The position numbers were made by a program, and so were the translations under genes. Shown one piece after another: positions 11,585-23,140 of a stretch of 64,000 nt of DNA; within the stretch, counting starts at the first letter, position 1; every line of letters begins with the position of its first letter. The notes under the pieces were generated by a model, which saw only the letters and a list, made by a program, of their open reading frames with translations, searched no databases and was not told the DNA's origin. Source of the stretch: Rhynchonema sp. JSB1_4 (Eukaryota; Nematoda; Chromadorea; Monhysterida; Xyalidae); contig JASAMV010000660.1 in assembly GCA_030248065.1 (NCBI GenBank), positions 1 through 64,000 of the forward strand. The letters are read 5' to 3'.

Positions 11585-12160
11585 CGTCTAAGCATCTCCG
11601 CCAACCGATATTTTGGCAATGATTTGGGACAAAATGGCGCAAAGCTTGCAGATCTAATGAAGTAAAAATGCTTTGAGTCGTTTTCAGCATCCAATACAAC
11701 CCCAGGAAAAGTATTATGACCTTTCAGAGCCCATTTGGTCCATTTTGGTCAGGTCCTGTATAGGTATTCCGGGAGTGCCCTTTTTCGGGGTTTTTGGGGG
11801 TACCGTATTCCCTAAAATAGAGCCCCCCCCAAAAAATACAGCCCCCCCTAAAAGGGGTCAGTGAAAAAATAGAGCCCCCCCCAAAAATAGAGCCCCCCCC
11901 AACTTGGAATTCCCCGCTTGTGGGTCGTAAAGTCAAGTTCTTGTGTAAGACACCTTGTGTACAACGTTTGTGGTTGAGTATATGATGACGTAAAGCCTTT
12001 TATGGAAGATCTGCACCTGAAAACACTCAATAATGACCAGTAAAACCCTGACAGAACTCCATTTTAGGGGTATTTTTTGGAACATTTTTTGAGATTTTGG
12101 GCAGCGAAAAAATACAGCCCCCCCCTAAAAGGGGTCAGTGAAAAAATACAGCCCCCCCCT

Positions 12161-13666
12161 CAGGGTTTTTTTTTCAAAATTCACTAGGTGCAACTTGGGT
12201 GCAACCCCCCAATTTTTAGGTGCAAGCTGGCCAAAGTAGGTGCAACCCCTACTTTGGACAAAAAACGCCAATTTTAGGCTTTTTTGCCAGGTTGTGTGTT
12301 CAATGCTATTTGCGTGCTTTTAGAAGTTCAATACAGCTATAACGCAATGAATGCCTTTTCCCTTAGCAAAAGCAAACTTTTCAGGGAAAGTTCAACATTT
12401 TGTAGCACATTTTGTACTAGTTTCATTATTGAGAACCGATTGAGAAGAAAACGAAACAGTAAAATTTTCATGTCACCATATCCACATTTGGGGGTCACGT
12501 ACGAATCAATTACTTTCGCTGTTCATTTACTGTGTGGGTATCTAATACTGTTGTCATGCTCTGCTCTAGTTCTAGTCAGTGTAGTTCCTTGGGGGAGGGG
12601 AGTCCCCCCTAAGGTACACTAACCGCCGCGACCAAGGCACACTGGTACACTAACCGCCGCGCCAGGTACACTAACCGCCGCAATTTTTGCCTAAAATAGG
12701 CATTTTTAGCCCAAGATGGGCATTTTAGGCCTAAAATGGGTAATTTTCAGGTCAATGTTGTCAAAAGTCGCCAAAATACCCTATTTATGGAGAATTTTTC
12801 CCAAAAAGAGCAAAAATAGGTCAAATTTGTTACCTCAAAGAAGGACTTTTTCCTGAATTTTGGTCTTCCCCCTCATTCCCCCCACAGGGAGGTACACTAA
12901 CCGCCTCGCCGGACCAGGAACTACACTCATAGTAGTGGCTGGGGGGGTTGGGGGGGTTACCCCCCCCCTCTCAGTACTTACCTACCACAAAACCCGAGGG
13001 GGGTTGGGGGGGGTTGAGTACTTACCTCTCACAACTCCAAATCATACCTCTCACAAGCAATTTTATGCCTTTTTAAGGCAAAAATCGGTGTTTTTCGACC
13101 TTATTTTCCCAAAAATCGCAAGCCCACCCATAATACCTATTTTTAAGCGATTTTCGGCGAAAATTTTGAAAAAGTACTATTTTTACCTCAATTTTTGGCC
13201 AAAATTGTATCACAAAAACGGTGTTTTTTCGGCTTTTTGGGTGACCAAAATCATACCTCTCACGCTTCCGGTCCCAACCCCGCATCATACTTACCTCCCA
13301 GCTCCCACACATGGGCCTGCCACTACACTGACTACACTGATCCTAGTACAGCATGTATTTGTTTTGAATCTTATCACCAGCACACCAGGTACTAACTGTG
13401 TACGAAATCAATCAATCAGATCAATATTTTTTGTCGATGTCGACCAAATGCTTCGATGGAATTTATTGGAAGGAATGAAAAGCCGCGCAACGCATTTTTT
13501 TTGTTTCTAAGCTTTCCAACCTTAAAAGATGCTGTATAAATGCTAAATTAAGCAAATAAGGGCCCAAAATTTTAGGTGCAACCTTGCACCTAACCCTGAA
13601 TTTTTAGGTGCAATTCTGATTTTTTAGGTGCAAATTGCACCTAAAAAGTGTCTAAAAAAACTATGC
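12161..13666. mobile_element. 1.5-kb hAT-like non-autonomous element inside the TA element
   Basis: It starts CAGGGTTTTTTT and ends AAAAAAACTATG (inverse CATAGTTTTTTT), and is flanked by an 8-bp duplication CCCCCCCT. The removed flanks rejoin the TA element without loss. TAGGTGCAA motifs recur near both ends in inverted orientation. Inside lie MITE copy C and GC-rich blocks. The 216-aa frame across 12860-13510 has no domain signature and crosses the MITE boundary, so I do not call it a gene. Confidence 0.65.
12577..12924. mobile_element. hAT-like MITE, copy C
   Basis: The left end is CAGTGTAGTTCCTTGG and the right end GGACCAGGAACTACACT. The interior contains GGTACACTAACCGCC repeats, as in copy E at 46063-46359, so these two form a subfamily. 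I find no clear target duplication, suggesting an older insertion. Confidence 0.7.
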
Positions 13667-13693
13667 CCCCCCCTTGTATTTTAGGTTTTACGG

Positions 13694-14980
13694 TATTTCT
13701 GGGAACAATTTCTCGGATTCGGGTCAGTGAAATAGTGAATTAATAGAGGCCCCCGGAATAGAGTCCCCTCCCCCGCAATAGAGCCGCCAAAATGGGGTCA
13801 GTGAATTAATAGAGCCCCCCTTCTATTTAGGTTTTTACGGTATTTAATTTAGGTTTTGCGGTACGGACGGCAGTTTCGCTTCGCATCCAGTTGAAAATAA
13901 AGAAAAGTTGAAAGTTGGACGAAAATTTTGTTCCAGAGGTGTCAATCGCGCCGACCTGGCGGGGGTTGCGAGCCCGGCCCGTTTAACACCTGTTTTTTGT
14001 TCGTTCCATGTTCCATCCCAGCGTCCGCAAGCAAGCGCAACGCATAACGCAAAGTTTCGAGTCATTCTCTTTCTTTGCCTTTTAGAACATGAACTCGTCG
14101 CCGGACCCGGAACCCGTACCAGTTCGCAGATGATCCGGTACACCATCCCACCAACTATCCAATCGAACCATAAACCTGATTTATGGCTTGTCCCTGTTGT
14201 CAGTGAGTTGGGCTCTCTCTCCAATATTTGGAACAATGTAAACATCTTAATGAGCATCAAGCTCTGCGTGCTCTTCTGACATTGATATTATACCAAGAAA
14301 GAACTGAGCACACCACCTGAATGCATTGTTTTTTTTGCGAGCGGTGCTCAGATAAGATCTCGACACCTTCGAATGTTATCTGATCTTGTCTGTAATTATC
14401 GCTGTTTGTCTTCAAAACAAACAACACCAACATGTGTTATGTATATTAGGCACGCATTCTCAGACATTGGTGCAGACACACACGATGTAACTCTCACCGA
14501 GTTCGACCTCACATTTCAACGTTTCAACAAAACCGGAAAGAGGCACTTCAATCAGCGAACTTTGGCTGACTTCGACTCAAATACATGAGCACAGGAATTC
14601 AAAGCTCCCTCGCGACGAAAATGCAAAAAACGTTTTGCAGCCCTTGAACTTGAAACTGAGATTTGCGCGTGCAAATTTCCTTTCGGTCGGCTGGTCACCT
14701 CAAGTTATCTACATTGTATATCACTCAGACTTGGCAATCAACCAAAACGAAATCGACTAAAAACTGCCATTACACAAATCTGAAAAGGTTGCACACAACT
14801 CGCATGTACTATTGTTGTGGCTGATAATGCAGTACATTGTGTTTGTGTAAACAGCATGGATTAAGTGACAAGAAATGCGTTTGTGATTTGCTGATCCAAA
14901 ACCATAGAGCCTGACCCTGGCTTCAGTCACAGCAGTTCACTCGAACCTGAAAAAGTCAAACAAAAATTCAGATTGTAAAA
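13694..14980. other. transposon debris, then upstream region of DB gene 1
   Basis: From 13694 to about 13860 there are further fragments of the TACCGTA family (AATAGAGCCCCCC and TTTACGGTATTT pieces). From 13900 to 14980 I see no coding exon that can be supported; this should include the promoter of the gene starting at 14981. A T-poor CAG acceptor lies at 14969-14971, 9 nt upstream of the ATG. Confidence 0.5.
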
Positions 14981-16306
14981 ATGGCTAAATTGCTGTTTGC
15001 CCTGGCTATCACGTTGATCTGCATCGTGTCGGTCCAATCGCAGTCAACGGTCAAGATACAACCACTTGACATCAACGATGAATTCCGCGCGTGTTGCAAG
15101 AAGTTTTCGCATCTGTTGTCACCGTTGCACCGTCGCTATTGCAGTTACAAGAGATTTGGCATGAGATCGGTTGGGAAAGCACCTTTTTTGGCAATTTCAG
15201 TGGTTTCAAACTTGATGATCGGCTAGGCTCAGGCTGTCTTTTGCAATAACCGTAACCGATCATCAACTTTGATATTGCTCCACTGTTCTCATGCCCATTG
15301 AGCTGATGCGATGATTTTACAGATGCGTCGTATTTTCCGATCACGATTCAGTGGTGTGATTGGTCTCGAGGCGTACTTGTGGTGCGCAAATGGAGAGAAC
15401 AGGGACAATCGACAGGCGTGTCGTATCAGGAATGTGTCCAGGTCAGCGGAGGAATAATCAACGTTGAATAACAATTTGCTGATCTGTTCTTGTCTTTCAG
15501 CACCTGCGTACCATTCTGTGGAATGAAAAACGGTGACCAACTGCCCGGCAAGGTCACTCTGGGCCCATTTTCGTCCGACTGCAATCTTTTGGATGCGAGG
15601 AAAATGAAAAGAGCGCTACAGGTGAGATATGTACTAGTCAAATATAAGTGAACAATCAGCCAGCCAGCTCAATAAAATATTGCAGGAATCAGCGCAACGT
15701 GTGGCCATCCAGCGCAATCCGGATGTTTCTTTCACACAACAGCCGTTTGATGTGATCGATAAGCTGGTGATCCCGGGAGAAAGTGCCAGCGAATTGGTGG
15801 ATGCGTTTGTTAATGGTTCTGTGCGTTTCCATACTGATTTGCACAAATTCAGTAACGTTGACGCGATGTGAACCAGCATTCGCACTGACGATGACCTGGT
15901 GCAATATAGTCGTCCGTGAAAACTGAATACGGGGAATCAAAAACCCGCTGCACCGTATCATGTACTTCGCGTTAGTCGTGGTTCAATCGGTTCCGCAATC
16001 CCAACCCCCCGTGAGATCGATCAGAACGCTAATTTGTGCTGATGTCCCAAAAAACCCAAAGGACGGAACGCGAAATTAAACTGATCAAAAGTTGCAGTTT
16101 TGGTAACATTCACAGGTCCGTTGATTCCGCCGGATCGACACGCCAAACCTGACACCGCGGTGAACAAACGCTCATCCACTATCTTCGGTGATCTGCATTC
16201 GGATGCCACAAGTCTGCATTCGAAAAAGGCGGACGTGCAAAAGAATGAAGATGTCGATTATTTGGCGGACTTCAGACATTATAAGGGAATTATTCTTGGA
16301 CAGTGA
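14981..16306 (+). CDS. Secreted DB-module protein, gene 1
   Basis: Predicted secreted cysteine-rich protein of 261 aa. Exons: 14981-15169, 15323-15441, 15501-15621, 15686-15851 and 16116-16306, closing in one frame. A signal peptide (MAKLLFALAITLICIVSVQS) is followed by a DB-like module: FRACCKKF then YCSYKRF in exon 1, AYLWCANGENRDNRQACR in exon 2, and TCVPFC at the start of exon 3. This Cys spacing (CC, C.Y, WC, C..., C.PFC) is that of the nematode DB domain (DUF290), whose function is unknown. The last exon ends in a DYLADFRHYKG motif that the next gene repeats (DYLEPFRHHPK), showing tandem duplication. A possible trans-splice acceptor is 9 nt before the ATG. Confidence 0.8.
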
Positions 16307-17153
16307 ATCTAAGCAGTTGTTGTTTCTCCTTTTTCGAGGCACTTTCTCCATGACCGGATTACCAGATCAAAGATGTAAAAATTTTCGATCAGTGTCTGAA
16401 CACTTGAACAGTTTGTATTTTATTCGTAAACGGAGAATGCCAAATAAGTCACCTGAGGGTTATGTGGGGCATGCCTCGGATATGAGAAACAAAGTCTGCG
16501 CGCCAAACAACCTGCCACCGTAATGAAACGTTACTGTCCATTGAGGACTAATCCAGGAACCACTCTCGAACCTGCCCTCAGTTATTCGGGGGCTGGCATT
16601 CTCCGATAGTTTTTATTTTGATCCCTCGTGTGGTAAACTTTCTTTTTTCCGTATGAATCTCATGTCCAACCTTTGCTTTCAGTGGTAAACGTCTGCCGTA
16701 AGAAATGACATGACTTCGCTAAAATGTGCACATGACAGATTACGTGCCAGAAACGCGTCAAAATTCTATTAAAAAACAAAATAGTTGAAAAGTATTGTGT
16801 ATAAACACTTTGTGTCTGACAATAAGCACCACCAACAATGGGCAATGCCTGACCCTCGAAATTGAAAAAACAGCCCTGAAACTTGATGTGCGATCAAGTG
16901 AACTGGGGTGAAATAAACTGCACTTGCATTTTGCACAAGGGGTACTACAGTATTATCATCAACTGCACTCCTCGGTCAGCAGCACACCATGCATATTTTT
17001 TCTGAGAAACTCAAACATGATACTGCGATATTTACTTGTGTATTTATACAACTCATAAGGCTTTCGTGTTATTCTACTCTGCTTGGACAGTGGATTCATT
17101 TTTTTCACTTTCGATATTTACCTTATTTTAGCTAAGAAATTCCAGTGCCAAAA
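16307..17153. other. intergenic, no feature seen
   Basis: This is the spacer between DB genes 1 and 2. It carries no exon with matching splice phases and no recognisable repeat. A splice-acceptor-like TTCCAG ends at 17145, 8 nt before the next ATG. Confidence 0.45.
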
Positions 17154-18591
17154 ATGCAACTCGCCATATTGGCGTTACTGGGTGTGGTTGTGATCTTGAA
17201 AACGGTGAGCGACTTCTAGTGTCATGCTTATAATCCTTCCACATTCACCTGATTCTGCAAGATTAACCACACGACCAGATTGGTTGACAACAGTACATTT
17301 TAGCCAATGCTTACAACAGGGCCCGGTCCACAGAAGGCGAATTACCTACACCAACATAGTATAGATTAGGTTTAGGGTTTGGTGTAGGTAATTCGGTTTC
17401 TGGGGACCGGGCCCAGGTCATGCCGTCAAATCGGACTGTCGTAAAAATTGTTCCCAGAGATGTGATAAGCAACTTTTCTGCTGATCGAAATCATTGGTGT
17501 TTTAAATATGTTGATATGTCAGTCGCACGCGCATCCACACGATGAGCACGCGATCGAGCCATTGACACTCGAGACCCTGCCGCCACCGACTAGGGCACCG
17601 CGCGATCCGTGGGAGGAGGAATTGGAGAAATGTTGTGAAGAAAGCGAATACATCAAACCCGCCGACGCAAAGCGATGGTGCAACTACAAGGGCGGCAGCA
17701 GTCTCAGCCTCAGGGGCATATCCAGAGCATCGGTTAGGGCTTCCTACATATATTGTATGTAGAGGCTGTACATGCGTGGAGCTAATACAGCTCCTCCCTC
17801 AGCAGTGACTAAACTTTGAGTTCTACTAAGTTTGTTAACTGTTAAGTCAGTTTTTCAATCGTGACATAGCGATGTTTTTTAATCCTGACATAGCGATGCT
17901 TGGTGTGGGCTAAAGCCAGGTCTGAGCCCAATATCCTAACAGCTGCTGGACTCCAGAACATTTGGTAAGATGTTCGCGAGCACTTGAATTGGCCCTGATG
18001 CGTTGGGTCCACAGGTTTTCGATCGCGCCCGACATTTGCTCATTGCAGCCACAAAAATGGGAAGTTAATGTCGAATCACATTATATTTCAGTTCATCGAC
18101 ATTTACTCGCTCGGTGGTCGTGACAAGAGTGTGGCCGCTTATCTCTGGTGCACAAATGGACCTGAAAAGGATCACTCGGCCGACTGCAGACTAGAAGGTG
18201 AACGGGCTGAGACAAGGACTTGACAGATGAATAGCATGCGACAACTTTTCAGGCATACCCGAGCGCTGCTTGGATTATTGCAACATGCCGCCGGGCACGC
18301 CGCTGCCAAAACATTCAAGATTCGAATATTACCAATGCACCAGGTTTGTGAAAAGCAAATGTCAAAAAGTAATATTATGTTTAATTTTGACGCCATCTCA
18401 GTCGATAAATGGTTTGTTGAACGAGTTACTGACTGCGTGCGAGAAACGACAGGTCTAATATACATACATACACACTGACAACGAGTGTTCTTGGAGAATT
18501 GCTTCAAATACGCGGCGTGTTGCGTTTTACGATTCAGGCAGTGCTTTTAAAAAATATGTACAGTACCCTGATGTTCCAAGTAAAAAACCCC

Positions 18592-18636
<45 letters not shown>

Positions 18637-18996
18637 CCCCCAAAAAAAAAAAAACACCCCCCACACAAAACCCCACGCCTATACATATCTGTGCGTTCAT
18701 AGCAACTGTGACACGCACAAATGTGGATAGATACAATTGCGGATGTTTCATTCATTCATTTCATTTTAATGTTGAAACATCACAGACACGCGACAAAATA
18801 CCGCAAAGTTGTGCTGCGCGACGCGATGAAACGTCACGGCGCTGAGATACCGCCGGAACTATTGCCTCCAAACAATAACCATGCGGTTGAAACCGGACCG
18901 GGACCGAGCCACGGCGGCGACGGAGGGGGTGGAGGCGAAGCGCTGTTTGATTATTTGGAGCCGTTCAGACATCATCCGAAGAATACGAACAATTGA
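17154..18996 (+). CDS. Secreted DB-module protein, gene 2
   Basis: Paralogue of the preceding gene. Supported exons: 17154-17204 (MQLAILALLGVVVILKT, signal peptide), 17523-17732 (acidic/proline linker, then LEKCCEESEY...WCNYKGG), 18092-18197 (AAYLWCTNGPEKDHSADC), 18253-18347 (IPERCLDYCNMPPG), 18402-18452 (SINGLLNELLTACEKRQ) and a last exon from about 18786 to the stop at 18996 (DYLEPFRHHPK, Gly-rich linker). An exon around 18488-18580 (RRVAFYDSGSAF) resembles exon 4 of gene 1, but its borders do not fit the phase of the last exon, so the 3' part is tentative. The DB cysteine pattern is clear. An A42 tract lies in the last intron. Confidence 0.7.
17319..17414. repeat. 96-bp hairpin MITE in intron 1 of DB gene 2
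   Basis: The arms are near-perfect inverted repeats: GGGCCCGGTCC, then CAGAA and CGAATTACCTACACCAA on the left, mirrored on the right, with a loop of about 20 nt. No target duplication is obvious. There is no coding content. Confidence 0.65.
18593..18634 (+). repeat. A42 homopolymer followed by C/A-rich tract
   Basis: A run of 42 adenines is followed by alternating C and A blocks to about 18672. It lies in the last intron of DB gene 2. It may be the tail of a retrocopy, but no body is recognisable upstream. Confidence 0.7.
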
Positions 18997-20171
18997 ACTT
19001 TGTTTCAAGAAGTTGGATCCTTCGAAAACTCAGTATGATTTCTCTGTTGTAATTTACAGTTTGAGAAGTTTACAACTGTGATTCGGCTTTGCTACGAAAA
19101 TCTTGCGCGTTTTCGCGAACTCATCGTGTTTTAAATTTATTTTAGTACAAATAGTGTTCAAGTGTTCAGCATCAGGTGTTCAGCAACGGAGATGTGTTCT
19201 TCGGTCCTCGAAATTCATTTCAGTTCAGGCATTATAATCATTAGCGCTTGTATTTGGCAAGACGAACTGTGATTTAGTGTCGGTTGCAATAACAAAAGCT
19301 ATAAAAGAAGGTTCTAATTTACCCAAAAAAGTGAATAGTGAATACCAGTTTTCACAAGAACTACTCAGGACAGTTGCTTCGCAAATAAACAACTCCATCG
19401 CAGTTTTCATAAAACGTTGTGTATGAAACTCCTCAGACGAAAGTGCGGGTTTTCAACCTCATTTGCAGGCAGACGAATAAATTTCACTTGATTGGCAGCA
19501 CCATGAAAAAAACCTCACTTGCATTATGTACAAGTAATACCTCATGGTATATGTACATAGTACACATGTCGGTTTTTGTGTACAAAACGCGAAATGTATT
19601 AATTTGACGGGTGTTGGGAGGAAATGATGAAAGAACTACATGGAATATGGAATAACTTTTCACTTTCTGTGTAGATGTGGTATATTTTGGGCAGTCGCGG
19701 AGACGACATTTTTTGCATGACTGTGATCACGCTTATGAAACATCAGCCGGCTGAAAGTAGAATGAATGTTCTCCAGCTCAGGCACTAACGGAGATGCATT
19801 CCTGGTCCGTTGTGCTTCCTCAGTATCAGTAGATAGTGCAATTATAACTTGTTTCCGGTGTTACTGTATGAAAACAGACGCGACAAAGCACATGTTGCTG
19901 CTGAAGTGCTGAGTGTTTGACTATAGCGGGTTTTTGTCGCGAAAGTGACAGATACAGTACAACATGCTGCGTTATGCGATCAAAAATGACGTTTTCTCTT
20001 TGTGTTCGTCGTTCAGCTGTAGACTTTTATTATAGGTACATTATACTCTATCGTATAATAAACTAAAGTTATTCGAAATTTAAAATTTTCACAAACACAC
20101 GTATAGCATGCTCCTGCCTTGCTTTCGTAAGCACCAATAAGTCACGTATAATAACAAAGATCGAATTATCC
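18997..20171. other. intergenic, no gene seen
   Basis: This is the spacer between DB genes 2 and 3, with no supported exon. It holds one exact copy of the dispersed 10-mer TGAAACATCA at 19736-19745. Confidence 0.45.
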
Positions 20172-22177
20172 ATGACTGCAAAACAAAGCAAGTTTGCCGT
20201 ATTGCAAACGCTTGGGATACTTTGGGTGACAAAGGTTATTTTATTATCGAAATTGCATTTTTTTATATTCTTATTTTTCTTTACTTTCTGTGAATGTGTC
20301 TAAAATATTCCACATAGAGCGCATGGACTCACGGCCACAAGTCTGACGCCGAAATCAACAAAAAATTCCTAAAATGTTGTCAGTCACAGACGGCAATACC
20401 GAGTCGCTACCACAAGTATTGCGCCTACAGCGGACGCAATAACTTCCATCATTTGAGTTTCAGAGCGGTTAGCACTGAACATCAATTCATTTTTGTATAG
20501 TATTTATTTATTTATTGAGAACCAACGTATAAAAACAAGAAAAATTATAAAAAATTGCTTGCAGATCGACAAGATCTCATCGCTGGGCCAATTTGGTGCC
20601 CGACCGAAATATTATGAATTGGCCGATTATCTTCATTGTGCAGCCGGTGGCGACGATCTGTATCAACAATGTCGATACGATGGTGTCAGCAGGTGAAAAA
20701 CGGACGCTGGTTTTCAGAAATAATGTAAAGGAAGCCACAATTTACGTCCGGGATTAAAGGTCGGTTTGGCTGCCTGGCAGTAGCAGTCAGAAATTTGTGA
20801 CTGCCCGCTCGGTCAGCTCAAAACCAGAGCAAGAACAGTAGACGGCAGGCAGCGGGCAATGGACAGTGCGCCACAGGCAATCACTACAAGCAATCACTGC
20901 CTTGCCGGGCACTTCTGCGTGGTAGTGACTTCTCCGGATTTTGACTTCTACTTCCCGGAAGTCAGAAGTATAAATAGACCTTGACCTTGGATTTTGTAAG
21001 CATTCCGGATTTATGCACATCTCGGATTTTCCTGACACGGACGTCTGCACATTGCAATCATTTCACAACCAATGCGAAACTTTGCGGATGCGTTAGGTGC
21101 CTGCAAAAGTCCCAGACGTGCAAAAATCCGGGACGCTGTAATTCAAAATTTCAGAACGCTGTTTTGCGCGTACCGGACTCTTGCAACAACCTACAGTATG
21201 TACCTAGGTGCAAAATGCAGGACGTTGTTGTGACGCGCGTTTCAGCGTCCGGGATGTTTGCTGTTACAAAAATCAGGGGACGTGCAAAAGTCTGGAATTT
21301 TTCCAATTATGGAACAGTCCTAATTGAAAATGCCAGTGTATTATCAAATACTAACGTCTGCAGACGTTGCGCAATCAACTGTCGCATAAAACCGGGTGCG
21401 ATGCCGGTGCCTGATGGACGAGATCAGCACGACAGTGACCTGAGTGATGAGTTGGGCAATTGTGACTGGACCAGCATTAACAATGTGTTCAGAGTTAGTT
21501 TTTTTGTGTGCTTGGTAATTTACCGGTTCTATAGCGACAGAAAGAAGCGAAGTTGGACATTTTTCATGGTCCGATAGGCATCATAATTTGAAGACAGTGT
21601 TGGTTTCGTGATGTGATAATATTTGGTGATTTTTTCGAGCATCACAAATTTTACCAACTGAAAACTTCGTTTCAGGAGTAATCTCCAGTCGAATGAACAT
21701 TTTTCATAAAACGCCAAGTATTCTTGCAGTTATGCGCGGTTGCCGACCAAACCAAACAATCCCAATATCTTCATTGTATACCACTTTCTTCAGTCATCAG
21801 CTAAAATGCGTCTGCTCGAGGCAACCATAACCACTCCCAGTCCCGATGTTCCGCCACCCAGACCTAAATCCCTGCCATCATTTCCCGTCATATCGGACGA
21901 CACCAGGGCGTTGCAAGTCTTTGTTGGCGCATTGCCAGATACCACCACAACGAGCACCACCGTGCGCACAACGATTGAGCCTGATTCAGCAAGCACAGTG
22001 ACGCCGACCCCGACTCCGACCGTGAAACGCTGCAAATGGCACTCAATCGGCGAACAACTTATCATGGATTTATTCAGACACGAAGCTTTGCCTATTGAAC
22101 CACCCGGGCCTGAATGTGACTTTGCTGCCGGAATTGACACGCATCATACGTGGGTACCGGATAGAGAGTTTACGTGA
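20172..22177 (+). CDS. Secreted DB-module protein, gene 3
   Basis: Third tandem paralogue, 284 aa. Exons: 20172-20234 (hydrophobic leader), 20318-20467 (FLKCCQSQTAIPSRYHKYC), 20565-20692 (ADYLHCAAGGDDLYQQC), 21364-21493 (RRCAINC, then an acidic stretch) and 21794-22177. All phases close. The cysteine order matches the DB module in genes 1 and 2. The last exon encodes a Pro/Thr-rich linker (a TTTTSTTVRTT-like stretch, possibly O-glycosylated) and a unique tail with two cysteines. Its C-terminus does not share the DYL..FRH motif of genes 1 and 2, so this copy has diverged there. Function unknown; extracellular by prediction. Confidence 0.75.
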
Positions 22178-23140
22178 TGTTTCAGTTGTTTTTTCCTATA
22201 TTTCTTGTCCTGTATCGGGACCGGGGAACTCGTCTAATACTTTGTACTTCCACTGTTCTGACAACTTGGTATTATACCACGTGCTGCGTGAGTTGGAAAA
22301 GGTGAATATACAGTACGCATAGAGCGATGTCAAACTTGGTGATTGGATCGGATGTGACCTGCCTTGGTCACGTGACTTAAGATGAATTAAGGACATTAGG
22401 AATTTTAGTGATGCCACTGGTTTCGTATAGCGTAAAAGATGTTACCCGACCTAAAATCTACACTACTAAAACAGGAAGACGTATGTGTGTTTGTGGCCCC
22501 CTCCCTCGGAAGGGTTTGGGTATACTAACGGGTCTTCGGTTGAGGGGGGGTGGCACGGCACGGGCGCGGCACTGTAGCCGGGCCGTAGGCACGGGTCCCG
22601 ACTAGTTAGTAACTAGGTTAATAAGCTGGACGAAATTAGTGAGTCCAGTAAATTTCGCAATATACCTTAATGCATGAATTACGCCCTACCAAGGCACGTC
22701 ACATCCGATCACCAAGGTTTGATATCAACCACCGTGTTTTTCAAAGCAAAATCCAAAAGAAGCATAACCCATCACGCCCATTTTATCGTTCGAAACAAAA
22801 ATAAAACAAGCATCATTGAGGGAGCACAAAGTAGAAACAGAAAAGTTGCAGCTGAAAAGATTATCATGCGATGAAAAGCTAGGAATAGATTTCAGAAGAA
22901 AGTGAAAGAATACATGTTTGAAAAAAACAATTTTACTCTCATTTGGGGAAGCAATCCAAGCTAAGAAATCATACGAAAAACACATCTTGATCGTAAGCAC
23001 AATACAGTACCCATAAGAGTTGGCGATGTCTCACAACAATATGTTCTTCTTGAGTATTATCCTGTGGTTGAGTATAATAGAACTAGAAAGTTCAATTTTT
23101 CGACTAAATTGTTTTCTTGATGGCCTTGAGATGCTCAGAT
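22178..23140. other. intergenic between convergent genes
   Basis: DB gene 3 and the cysteine-rich repeat gene converge here. Apart from the mini-Helitron at 22457-22605 I see no feature. Confidence 0.5.
22457..22605 (+). mobile_element. Mini-Helitron, copy 1
   Basis: It starts TCTACACTACTAAAACAGG and ends CACGGGTCCCGACTAG, inserted between host A (22456) and T (22606). A TC 5' end, a GC-rich hairpin just before a CTAG 3' end, and an A/T insertion site are the Helitron signature. The interior (GGCCCCCTCCCTCGG, GGGTATACTAACGGGTCTTC) is shared with copy 2 at 24118-24299. Confidence 0.75.

Larger units (their letters stand above)
11803..13693. mobile_element. second TA-flanked element, inverted, split by a hAT-like insertion
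   Basis: This is the inverse orientation of the 10985-11379 element: it begins CCGTATTCCCTAAAATAGAG and ends TTGTATTTTAGGTTTTACGG, with TA at 11801-11802 and 13694-13695. The central block, including the GTCATCATATACTCAACCACA-like segment, is shared with the first copy. The element is interrupted by a 1.5-kb insertion at 12161-13666. Confidence 0.75.

Noticed and set aside
12860..13510. 216-aa open frame, the second longest in the window
   Set aside because: It starts inside MITE copy C and runs through low-complexity transposon DNA with no domain signature; treated as chance.
13844..14279. Two overlapping ORFs (138 and 123 aa) on opposite strands
   Set aside because: They mirror each other over the same DNA and show no conserved motif; next to transposon debris.
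20981..21577. 198-aa frame on the plus strand
   Set aside because: It spans intron 3 and overlaps exon 4 of DB gene 3. The cysteine motif at its end belongs to the spliced gene, and the rest is intron.
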